A stretch of 7,384 bases of DNA, from the NCBI GenBank assembly GCA_030046135.1, contig JASIEC010000010.1, positions 1-7,384 on the forward strand, read 5' to 3'. Source of the stretch: Thermoplasmata archaeon (GTDB taxonomy: Archaea; Thermoplasmatota; Thermoplasmata; Lutacidiplasmatales; UBA184). A program made the translations under genes and the position numbers. Under the pieces are notes generated by a model that worked only from the letters and a program-made list of their open reading frames with translations, was not told the DNA's origin and ran no database searches. Shown here piece by piece: positions 1-5,589 of this stretch (position 1 is the first letter of the stretch; the number at the start of each line of letters is the position of its first letter).

Positions 1-492
1 AAGTTCGTCTTCCCGGGGTCCGCCTCGTTCGCGAACGCCCTGGTCACGTCCCTCATCGCGGAGCACCACGAACTCACCCGTCAGGAGCTCGAGATCGTCC
101 GTTCCACCCACGAACTCCTCGGGAACAGTTCTCCGGACGACCGGATCCGGGCCGGGATCCGGATCTCGCAAGCGGTCAACCGATTGGTCGTCGGCTACCT
201 GACCCACATGAATCGAGAGGAAGAGGAGCTCGTGCCCGCGATGAAGGAGCACCTGACCAACCCCCAGATGCTGGCGATGCGGGGTGGGATCATCGCCGGA
301 CTGCCCCCCGATCGGCTCCGAGCGATCCTCGGCTGGATGCTCCCTTCGCTCAACGTGAACGAGCTGGTCGATTTCATCGGGGGCGTTCGGTCGGGGGCAC
401 CCCCGCCGCTGGTCAAGATGGTCACCGATCTCGGCGAAGCCCGGGTCGAGCCCGCTCGGTGGGGCGAGGTGCGGCACCGGTTGGGCTTGTAG
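1..492 (+). CDS. Hemerythrin-like HHE-domain protein, C-terminal part (5' end outside window)
   Basis: The frame is open from the first base to a TAG stop at 490-492, leaving 163 visible residues with no start, so the gene begins upstream. The visible part is mostly helical. It has an EHHEL segment at residues 21-25 and, at about 69-84, H-x3-E followed by a run of Glu and LVPAMKEH. This is the typical last metal-binding helix of HHE proteins (His-x-x-x-Glu, then an acidic stretch and a Pro). Family members bind a non-haem di-iron centre and serve in oxygen, NO or iron sensing or storage. Many archaeal copies are uncharacterised. A C-terminal extension of about 75 residues follows the HHE helix; I do not recognise a domain in it. 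The integrase lies 75 bases downstream on the same strand and in the same frame. Family assignment is fairly secure; the specific role is unknown. Confidence 0.72.
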   Translation, partial: KFVFPGSASFANALVTSLIAEHHELTRQELEIVRSTHELLGNSSPDDRIRAGIRISQAVNRLVVGYLTHMNREEEELVPAMKEHLTNPQMLAMRGGIIAGLPPDRLRAILGWMLPSLNVNELVDFIGGVRSGAPPPLVKMVTDLGEARVEPARWGEVRHRLGL

Positions 493-567
493 ACGGTCCG
501 CCTTCCTTCACCTTCCCTCGGCCCGCGAACGGTCAAGCGCCGCGCCGGGGCTCGGCCGTCGATCGCC

Positions 568-1521
568 GTGGCCCCGCGCACTCCCCACGACCTCGTAGTC
601 TCGGGTCCTCGACGACGGTCTTCGGCCGAAACGTGGGCGCCCGGGACGATCCCCGTCGAACGGGGATGGGCTCGGCACGTCGAGGCGTTCCTCGCTTGGA
701 AACGGGCCGACACACCCGTGGGCGAGGAGTGGATCCGTCGCATGCGGTGGGAACTGCTCCGGTTCCCCACCCTCCTGGCGAGGCTCGGCGACCCCGGGCC
801 CGCGACGGACCCGGCCACGATCCGCGCCGGATCGATCGAGCGACTACGAGCCGGCCTCGAATGGGAGAAGGCCACGTTCCAGCTCCATTTCGCGGCCGTT
901 CGACAGTTCCTCTCCTGGGCCGGGAACCCCATCGCCGCCCGGCGCAGCGTCTGGAGCCTGCCCTCCGGAGAGTCCACCCATCGACGGTGGCTCACGAAGG
1001 CTCAGCTGGTCCGACTGTACCGGGGCTCGGTTGGGCTCTCTCGTCTGCTCGTCGCCCTGGAGGGGTTCAACGGGCTCCGGCGGATCGAGGTCCTGCGCCT
1101 CCGGGTCAAGGATGTCGATCTGGGAGAGGGCTGCCTGCGAGTCCTCGGGAAAGGGCGGAACGGGGGGAAGTGGAGGCGGATCCCCGTCTATCCCTCCGTC
1201 CGATCGGTGCTCGAGCGCGCGGCCTCCGGCCGACGGCCGTCGGACCGGCTGGTCCCGCGCTCGCGTTCGGGGGCGGACCTTCTGCTCGCGAGAGCCGCGC
1301 GTGACGCCGGGCTCGCTCGGGAGGGGGTCCCGGTCTCCCACCACGACCTCCGCCGTACGTTCGGGCGGCTCGCGCACGCCGCCGGGATGGACTTGGTCCA
1401 GCTGAAGAACCTCTACGGCCACGCCTCGCTCGAGATGACCGTCCACTACATCGGGCTGGACGCCGACACGATGCGCGCCGGCCTCGAGAGGCTCAGCGCC
1501 TCGATCGGACGGCTCGACTGA
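568..1521 (+). CDS. Tyrosine recombinase / integrase (XerA-like), complete
   Basis: This 317-residue protein cuts and rejoins DNA through a covalent 3'-phosphotyrosine. Residues about 30-120 form the N-terminal SAM-like core-binding domain (AFLAWKR, then QLHFAAVRQFLSWAG). The catalytic domain follows. All expected residues are visible: R171 in NGLRRIEVLRLR, K195 in the beta-hairpin LGKGRNGGKWRRIPV, H259 and R262 in HHDLRRTFG, H285 in LYGHASLEMT and the nucleophile Y294 in VHYIG. Length and order match small archaeal and bacterial Xer/phage integrases. GTG at 568 is the first possible start after the upstream TAG. The next in-frame ATG (742) would remove part of the core-binding domain, so GTG is preferred, although no Shine-Dalgarno or TATA is visible. 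It could be a chromosome-dimer resolvase or a mobile-element integrase. No attachment repeats or other element genes are visible, and the nearest tRNA is 2.4 kb away. Confidence 0.9.
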   Translation: MAPRTPHDLVVSGPRRRSSAETWAPGTIPVERGWARHVEAFLAWKRADTPVGEEWIRRMRWELLRFPTLLARLGDPGPATDPATIRAGSIERLRAGLEWEKATFQLHFAAVRQFLSWAGNPIAARRSVWSLPSGESTHRRWLTKAQLVRLYRGSVGLSRLLVALEGFNGLRRIEVLRLRVKDVDLGEGCLRVLGKGRNGGKWRRIPVYPSVRSVLERAASGRRPSDRLVPRSRSGADLLLARAARDAGLAREGVPVSHHDLRRTFGRLAHAAGMDLVQLKNLYGHASLEMTVHYIGLDADTMRAGLERLSASIGRLD

Positions 1522-1595
1522 CCGACCCCGCCGGTCTCGGACCGAGTCGGGGCCCGCCGCGCGGACCCCGCGGGGGCCTCCCCGCAAGCCGCGCG
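1522..1595. terminator. GC-rich hairpins between convergent genes
   Basis: The 74 bases between the converging integrase and exporter stop codons contain two short perfect stems. Bases 1532-1544 have 5-bp arms (CGGTC/GACCG) with a TCG loop, enclosed by a second pairing of CCGAC (1522-1526) with GTCGG (1546-1550). Bases 1560-1572 have CGCGG/CCGCG arms with an ACC loop. A two-way terminator is suggested by position only. There is no T-run, which archaeal termination normally uses, and short GC stems are common in DNA this GC-rich. Confidence 0.25.
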
Positions 1596-3233
1596 CTACG
1601 TGCCGCGGGACGACTCGGGAGTCAGCGGCTCCGCCAGCCTTGGGTCGACGACGCCCGCGGTCCCGTGCCCGCCCTGCTCCGGGTCCTCGGCCCGGGTGCG
1701 AGGGACGTGCCCGATGAAGAACCCGGTGAAGGCGAACGCGACCAGGACGCAGAGCATCAGGATCAGGAACAGCTCCCCGTAGGTGGTGGCGAGCGCGCTC
1801 TGGATCGCCGTCGGGGTCGTGGCGCCCGAGGAGAGGACGCCGATCCTCCAGGCGCCGAACGCCGTGAGGAGCGATAGACCGACCGCGCCGCCCAGGCTCT
1901 GGAAGAACCGGCCGAGACCGATCGCCGCCCCGACCTCCGCGGCCGGAGCCTCGTTCTGCACCGCGATCGTCGTGCCGGAGAGCGCGAGGCCGAGCCCGAA
2001 CCCGAGGGGGATCAGAGGCAGGGCGAGCCCGCCGACCGGGAGTACCCCGGCGGCCAGGACCCAGAGCGGGGTGGTGGGCGACAGCCGGGCGAGGAGCAGG
2101 CCGACCAGCCCGGCCCCGAGCAGGCTGGGGGCCACGAGCGACCGGTACGAGAGCCGGAGCAGGAGCTGCCCCCCGAGGAACGCTCCGAGGACCAGCGGGA
2201 CCGCGAGGAAGTAGATGATATCCCGAACGTCCCCCGCCGCGCTCGGTCCCCCGCCCAGCAGGACGATCCCGACGAAGACGGACAGGAACGTGATCAACGA
2301 GTTGAACACCACGCCGGTGAACAGCAGCACCCCGCTCGTGGCGGCGATCATCCGCTGGCCGAGCAGCCGCAGCGGCACGAGCGGCTCGGGGACCCGGAGC
2401 TCCCACGCGAGGAACGCGACGAACAGCGCGATCGCCGCCCCGAGGAGGCCCAGCACGCGCGGGTCCATCCACCCCCAGCCCGCGTCCGCGACCTGGACGA
2501 CCGCGAACATCAGGCTCCCGACCCAGCCCGAGAGCAGGCCCGCCCCGGGGAGATCGAACCGCCCTCGGGCGCCCGTCCGGAGCGGACCGACGGCGGCGAG
2601 CAGGACGAGGACGGCGAGAAGCCCGAAGGGCAGGTTGATGTAGAACACCCATCGCCAGGTCGTCACCGATACGATGTAGCTCCCCACGAGGGGGCCGAGC
2701 ACGATCGCGATCCCCGCGGCGCCCGAGAGGATCCCGGTGATGCGGGCCCGGGCGGCCGGCGGGAAGAGCACGGCGACCATCGCGATCGCCACCGGGAACA
2801 CGCCCCCGCCGCCGAACCCCTGGAGGCCGCGGAACAGGATCAGCTCGGGAAGGTTCTGGCTCACTCCGGCGAGCGCCGAGCCCACCATGAAGATCGCGAC
2901 CCCCGCGAGGAACACGTTGCGCCGGCTCGAGATGTCGGAGAGCCGGGCGAAGATCGGGATCGCGATCGTGGAGGCGATCAGGTAGGCGCTCACGACGAAC
3001 GCCACGCCGTCGACCTGGTGGAGATCGGTGGCGATCGTCGGCAGGACGGTGGCGACGACGAGGGAGTCCATCGCGCCCATCAGGATCGCGAGAAAGATCC
3101 CGGCCAGGACGAGCACCAGCGTGACGCCGCGCAGGCCGACCCCCTCGGTGGGGGGCATGGCCCTGGCGGCGGGGGGTTCCGAGGCGTCCACAACGACTCC
3201 GATGCGCTCGAGGCGCGTCCGAAAGTGACTCAC
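1596..3233 (-). CDS. MFS drug efflux transporter, DHA2 (EmrB/QacA-like) family
   Basis: This 545-residue membrane protein should export hydrophobic or cationic drugs by proton antiport. Length and hydrophobic pattern fit the 14-helix DHA2 group. Diagnostic features are the TM1 motif with an acidic residue (GAMDSLVVATVLPTIA, D56), a motif A-like loop after TM2 (RLSDISSRRN, about 97-106), the motif C-like GIAIVLGPLVGSY in TM5 (about 174-186) and the DHA2 hallmark WRWVFYINLPFG (193-204). A polar tail of about 35 residues follows the last helix. The called start is GTG (3231-3233). GTG at 3189-3191 and ATG at 3156-3158 are alternatives, since the region before residue about 35 is not membrane-spanning. 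The gene is divergent from the TetR gene 80 bases away, the usual arrangement for a repressor-controlled exporter. Substrate cannot be read from sequence. Confidence 0.93.
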   Translation of the reverse strand: MSHFRTRLERIGVVVDASEPPAARAMPPTEGVGLRGVTLVLVLAGIFLAILMGAMDSLVVATVLPTIATDLHQVDGVAFVVSAYLIASTIAIPIFARLSDISSRRNVFLAGVAIFMVGSALAGVSQNLPELILFRGLQGFGGGGVFPVAIAMVAVLFPPAARARITGILSGAAGIAIVLGPLVGSYIVSVTTWRWVFYINLPFGLLAVLVLLAAVGPLRTGARGRFDLPGAGLLSGWVGSLMFAVVQVADAGWGWMDPRVLGLLGAAIALFVAFLAWELRVPEPLVPLRLLGQRMIAATSGVLLFTGVVFNSLITFLSVFVGIVLLGGGPSAAGDVRDIIYFLAVPLVLGAFLGGQLLLRLSYRSLVAPSLLGAGLVGLLLARLSPTTPLWVLAAGVLPVGGLALPLIPLGFGLGLALSGTTIAVQNEAPAAEVGAAIGLGRFFQSLGGAVGLSLLTAFGAWRIGVLSSGATTPTAIQSALATTYGELFLILMLCVLVAFAFTGFFIGHVPRTRAEDPEQGGHGTAGVVDPRLAEPLTPESSRGT

Positions 3234-3258
3234 GGTCAGTAATAAGACTGTGGGTCAC
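3225..3258. promoter_or_regulatory. Candidate TetR operator pair
   Basis: GTGACTCAC (3225-3233) and GTGGGTCAC (3250-3258) flank 16 bases in the divergent region. The first is a perfect 4+1+4 dyad. The two copies match at 7 of 9 positions in direct orientation and 8 of 9 as an inverted repeat, with centres 25 bases apart. The left copy covers the exporter's GTG start codon. The neighbouring TetR protein is the obvious candidate to bind here and shut off the exporter and possibly itself. The repeat is seen directly; the binding is inferred. Confidence 0.45.
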
Positions 3259-3275
3259 ACCCCGGGGCTCGGGCG

Positions 3276-3283
3276 ATTATATA
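3276..3283 (+). promoter_or_regulatory. TATA box of the tetR-family gene
   Basis: ATTATATA is the most AT-rich stretch of the divergent region, in otherwise very GC-rich DNA. Its centre is about 34 bases before the TetR-family ATG at 3314. With the usual archaeal spacing of about 26 bases this gives a leader of only some 6-8 bases. The core is nearly palindromic, so it could also fire leftward and give the exporter mRNA a leader of about 20 bases. Confidence 0.6.
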
Positions 3284-3313
3284 GCGCCGTCCCTCTCGCT
3301 CGAGGTCGGGCGA

Positions 3314-3898
3314 ATGCCGAAGGTCGTCGCGGAGTATCGGTCGCAGGCGCGGGACCGGATCGTCGCGGCCGCCCAGACGGTCTTCCACCGGCTCTCGTTC
3401 TCGCGGGCCACGATGGACGACATCGCCCGCGAGGTCGGCGTGAGCAAGGGCGCGCTCTACCGGTACTTCCGCTCGAAGTCCGAGCTCCTCGCCGAGATCC
3501 AGCGCCGGAACCGGGGGCGGATCCTCGCCCGCTGGGAGAGCCTCCTCGACGGAGGCGATGTCGCCGAAGGGATCGTGAACTCGATCGATCAGCTGTTCTC
3601 GGGGGAGGTCGATCCGTCGATCTGGGTGGAGCTGATCGGCGCGGCGGCGGGCGACCCCAGCCTCCGGGCCGCCATGCGGCTCGATCAGCGGGAGGACCGC
3701 CGCATGATGCGCGACTTCCTGAAGCGGCTCGAGGAGCGCGGTCGGATCCGTCCGGTGCGGGATCGGAAGGTCGTCGCCGAGATCGTGCTCACCGTCCTCG
3801 CCGGTTCGGTTGTCGAGATCATCCTCCACGGCTCGCCGAATCGGACCCGACGGGAGCTCGTCCGGACTCTGCGCCACCTGCTTCCGGCGGGTCGCTGA
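3314..3898 (+). CDS. TetR/AcrR-family transcriptional repressor
   Basis: This 194-residue protein has the classic N-terminal TetR DNA-binding domain at about residues 10-57. A first helix (RDRIVAAAQTVF) is followed by the helix-turn-helix TMDDIAREVGVSKGALYRYF (33-52) and the usual RSKSELL. The rest is the helical ligand-binding and dimerisation domain, which is not conserved enough to name a ligand. The length is normal for the family. ATG at 3314 is well supported: it sits just downstream of a TATA box, and earlier codons would place the start inside the promoter. The gene is transcribed away from the DHA2 exporter, so it most likely represses that exporter and is released by one of its substrates. 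Two dyad sites in the shared promoter are the candidate operators. It converges on the tRNA-Ile gene with 31 bases between. Confidence 0.94.
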   Translation: MPKVVAEYRSQARDRIVAAAQTVFHRLSFSRATMDDIAREVGVSKGALYRYFRSKSELLAEIQRRNRGRILARWESLLDGGDVAEGIVNSIDQLFSGEVDPSIWVELIGAAAGDPSLRAAMRLDQREDRRMMRDFLKRLEERGRIRPVRDRKVVAEIVLTVLAGSVVEIILHGSPNRTRRELVRTLRHLLPAGR

Positions 3899-3929
3899 GG
3901 GGCCGTCCGGCGGCGGTCGGGCCGGGAAG

Positions 3930-4004
3930 TGGGCCCGGACGGATTTGAACCGTCGACCTACCGCTTATAAGACGGTCGCTCCAGCCAGGCTAAGCTACGG
4001 GCCC
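3930..4004 (-). tRNA. tRNA-Ile, anticodon UAU (decodes AUA)
   Basis: This 75-base gene folds into a perfect cloverleaf. The acceptor stem is GGGCCCG/CGGGCCC with discriminator A. The D arm is GCTT/GAGC. The anticodon stem is ACCGT/GCGGT around loop CTTATAA, so positions 34-36 are TAT. The T arm is GACGG-TTCAAAT-CCGTC. No CCA is encoded and there is no intron. The body, especially the GGGCCCG acceptor, is that of archaeal tRNA-Ile2, which normally has loop CTCATAA with C34 changed to agmatidine. Here position 34 is T. Identity features known for IleRS in E. coli are present (A73, C4-G69, U12-A23, C29-G41, A37, A38), so isoleucine charging is likely. It lies 16 bases downstream of tRNA-Asn and is probably on the same transcript. 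Confidence 0.93.
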
Positions 4005-4020
4005 TCGGCCAAGAGTCAGG

Positions 4021-4124
4021 CGCCGCCGAGCGGAGTTTGGGGGCCCCGGCGAACGACCGGGGTCCTTTCGAACCGCTGACCTTTCGGTTAACAGCCGATC
4101 GCTCTGCCGCTGAGCTACGGCGGC
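4021..4124 (-). tRNA. tRNA-Asn, anticodon GUU, interrupted by a 32-base intron
   Basis: Read on the minus strand, the 5' part is a normal tRNA-Asn: acceptor GCCGCCG, D arm GCTC/GAGC, anticodon loop CTGTTAA and variable region AGGTC. The T-stem AGCGG and TTCGAA follow, but the partner strand CCGCT, the acceptor CGGCGGC and discriminator G come only after an inserted segment. Removing 32 bases (4035-4066) restores the consensus GGTTCGAATCC and a 72-base tRNA. Position 27-43 is an A-A mismatch in an otherwise paired anticodon stem. CC, but not CCA, follows the discriminator. A TATA-like box lies about 29 bases upstream. The only alternative is a broken tRNA, but intact pairing on both sides of the insertion argues against decay. 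Confidence 0.92.
4035..4066 (-). other. 32-base tRNA intron in the T-loop (position 59/60)
   Basis: The inserted segment lies between A59 and T60 of tRNA-Asn. It contains a strong 6-bp hairpin, CCCCGG/CCGGGG, with a 7-base loop. GGA just inside the intron can pair with TCC at the start of the 3' exon, which resembles the central helix of a bulge-helix-bulge. However, that helix is only 3 bp, and the 3' bulge would be 9 bases instead of 3. The exact boundary may shift by a base or two. T-loop introns are known in archaea, mainly in Thermoproteales, and are removed by the tRNA-splicing endonuclease. Confidence 0.8.
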
Positions 4125-4149
4125 ACCGAGCGCTCCGAGCCGGCATCGC

Positions 4150-4157
4150 TCTAATAG
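4150..4157 (-). promoter_or_regulatory. Probable TATA box for the tRNA-Asn / tRNA-Ile pair
   Basis: On the minus strand CTATTAGA, preceded by the purine-rich GGAAAGG that could serve as a BRE, is centred about 29 bases before tRNA-Asn position 1. That is the expected archaeal spacing with a leader of about 3 bases. The box overlaps the last codons and the TAG stop of the winged-helix gene, so the tRNAs would have their own promoter inside the end of that gene. Confidence 0.5.
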
Positions 4158-4546
4158 CCTTTCCGGCCGGAAGCGCTCCGCGCCCCGTGGACCGACGCGC
4201 GCGCCTTGAGCCGGTCGAGCTCGGCGGCCATCCGATCGAGCGACTGGTTCATCGTCGCCCAGAACTCGCCGACGCGGTCGGTGACGACCGCACCGTCCGC
4301 CGACGGCTGCACGACCCCCTCCCGCTCGAGGAGGTGGAGGGAGTACCGCGTCTTGTGGATGGGCAGATGCAGGGCCTCGCTGAGCCGGATGATCCCGAGC
4401 GGCGGGCTCTTCGAGAGCTTCTCGAGGATCTCGACGTTCCGCGCGAGGAGGTCGAGCTCCCGCTCGATCCGGAGCGCGAGCTGGGCGGGCTCGTCGCCAC
4501 CGATCTCGGGCTCCTCCTCCGGCCCGAGCTCCCTGCCGCGGGGCAT
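4151..4546 (-). CDS. Archaeal winged-helix transcriptional regulator
   Basis: This 131-residue protein starts with an acidic, probably unstructured stretch (residues 1-20). A helix follows (about 22-45), then a winged helix-turn-helix at about 36-92. GIIRLSEALHLPIHKTRYSL (51-70) forms the turn and recognition helices, and EGVVQPSADGAVVTD the wing. Residues 93-117 form a heptad-like helix (MNQSLDRMAAELDRLKA) suited to dimerisation. The pattern, with an HKxRYSL recognition helix and a C-terminal coiled coil, resembles small conserved regulators of Euryarchaeota that have no assigned target; that match is from memory. ATG at 4544-4546 is preferred because a TTAATT box lies about 27 bases upstream, as for a leaderless mRNA. 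The stop overlaps the presumed tRNA promoter. Neither ligand nor target is evident. Confidence 0.82.
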   Translation of the reverse strand: MPRGRELGPEEEPEIGGDEPAQLALRIERELDLLARNVEILEKLSKSPPLGIIRLSEALHLPIHKTRYSLHLLEREGVVQPSADGAVVTDRVGEFWATMNQSLDRMAAELDRLKARASVHGARSASGRKGY

Positions 4547-4570
4547 CGGACCGGGGCATGTCGCCGGGGG

Positions 4571-4576
4571 TTAATT
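4571..4576 (-). promoter_or_regulatory. TATA-like box of the winged-helix regulator gene
   Basis: TTAATT stands out in very GC-rich surroundings, centred about 27 bases before the regulator's ATG on the minus strand. The spacing fits transcription starting at or next to the A of the start codon. Confidence 0.5.
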
Positions 4577-4595
4577 GAGCGTTGTCGCGCGGCGG

Positions 4596-4634
4596 GGGGC
4601 CGAGCCCCGAGCGGGTGGATGGAGGAACCCCTCC
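4596..4634. other. Two hairpins downstream of the methyltransferase gene
   Basis: Within the 136-base gap between the methyltransferase stop and the regulator start, bases 4596-4608 form GGGGC/GCCCC with a CGA loop. Bases 4621-4634 form GGAGG/CCTCC with an AACC loop. Both stems are perfect 5-bp pairings. They could help end the methyltransferase transcript, but no T-run follows. Chance is a fair alternative. Confidence 0.25.
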
Positions 4635-4682
4635 GCGCCGACGAGACGCCTGCGGGGATCCGGAGGGCGACGATGCGCCCGG

Positions 4683-5567
4683 TCAGCGGCGCGAGCTCTC
4701 GGGCGGACGCCCGCCGCGGCGGAGGCGGATCGGCGCCGGCGGTCCCGGCGACGGGGCCCGAGCCTCGAAGAGCCCCGCCCGTCGCAGCCGCCCTTCGGCG
4801 ACCCGGCAGTACTCCTCGGAGATCTCCACGCCGATCGCCCGCCGACCGGCCTCCCACGCGGCCACGAGCGTCGTCCCCGAGCCCGCGAACGGGTCCAGCA
4901 CGGTGTCGCCCACGTAGCTGAAGAGCCGGATGCAGCGCCGGGGAAGGTCGACCGGGAACGGGGCCGGATGGCCCACGGCGCGGGTCTCGCCGCCGAACGT
5001 CCAGACCCCGTTCGTCCAAGCGATGAAATCGTCGCGACCGATGTCGGACTCCCCCTTCCGCTGCCTCGCCCACGACTCCTTGTAGAGGAGCACGATCATC
5101 TCGACGGGCGCGATCACGTACGGGGCGGAGGCGCTGGCCCAGGAGCCCCACGCGGTCCGCCGCGAGATGTTCTGCTCGTTCCAGACGACGGTGCTGAAGT
5201 AGTTCCAGCCGGCGCGGCGCGCGACGTGGAGGACGTCCGCGTAGACGCTCTGGTGCCCTCCCTTGTTCTTGTCGAGAGGAACGTTGAGGCAGAGGCGGCC
5301 GTCCGGCGTCGCGACCTCGCGGCACTTCGCCAGCCATCGTCCCGCGAAGTCGAGGTACTGGTCGTACGGGATCCCGTCGTCGAACGTCGCGTAGTCCACG
5401 TCGACCCCGTACGGCGGCGACGTGACGATCAGGTCGACGCTCGAGGCCGGAAGCGGGAGCGAGAGGAAATCGGCACGGTAGAGCGTGATCCCCCGGCGAT
5501 CCAGCCAAGCCCCGTCCGGGGACGCCGGCGGCGCGGAGCTCACCGGTGGCCTCGCGGACCGCCCCAC
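4683..5567 (-). CDS. Site-specific DNA methyltransferase, beta class (N4-cytosine or N6-adenine)
   Basis: This 294-residue protein should transfer a methyl group from S-adenosylmethionine to an exocyclic amino group in a specific DNA sequence. The catalytic motif IV comes first (VTSPPYGVDVDY, TSPPY at 49-53). The SAM-binding motif I lies near the C-terminus (LDPFAGSGTT, 224-233), followed by the acidic motif II residue in GVEIS (E248). This order defines the beta class; SPPY is common in N4-cytosine enzymes but does not prove that specificity. The segment between them (about 65-200), including NEQNISRRTAWGSWASAS, should include target recognition. GTG at 5565-5567 is the called start. GTG at 5541-5543 has GAGG at a better spacing and may be the true start. 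No restriction endonuclease is in the window. It lies 22 bases after the aminotransferase stop, so cotranscription is likely. Confidence 0.9.
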   Translation of the reverse strand: MGRSARPPVSSAPPASPDGAWLDRRGITLYRADFLSLPLPASSVDLIVTSPPYGVDVDYATFDDGIPYDQYLDFAGRWLAKCREVATPDGRLCLNVPLDKNKGGHQSVYADVLHVARRAGWNYFSTVVWNEQNISRRTAWGSWASASAPYVIAPVEMIVLLYKESWARQRKGESDIGRDDFIAWTNGVWTFGGETRAVGHPAPFPVDLPRRCIRLFSYVGDTVLDPFAGSGTTLVAAWEAGRRAIGVEISEEYCRVAEGRLRRAGLFEARAPSPGPPAPIRLRRGGRPPESSRR

Positions 5568-5589
5568 CTCCCTCCGACCCGGGGCGAGG

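Noticed and set aside
844..3258. An 804-codon open frame on the minus strand across the integrase and exporter
   Set aside because: It overlaps two convincing genes in another frame, its translation is dominated by Arg, Pro, Gly and Asp, and it has no family motifs. Long spurious frames are expected at this GC content.
4021..4124. tRNA-Asn as a pseudogene or as the site of an integrated element
   Set aside because: The stems on both sides of the insertion remain fully paired and the insertion is only 32 bases with its own hairpin. That fits an intron, not decay or integration.
4037..4921. Plus-strand open frames across the tRNA-Asn, winged-helix and methyltransferase region
   Set aside because: They run through a tRNA gene and antisense to two well-supported genes, with low-complexity Arg/Pro-rich products.
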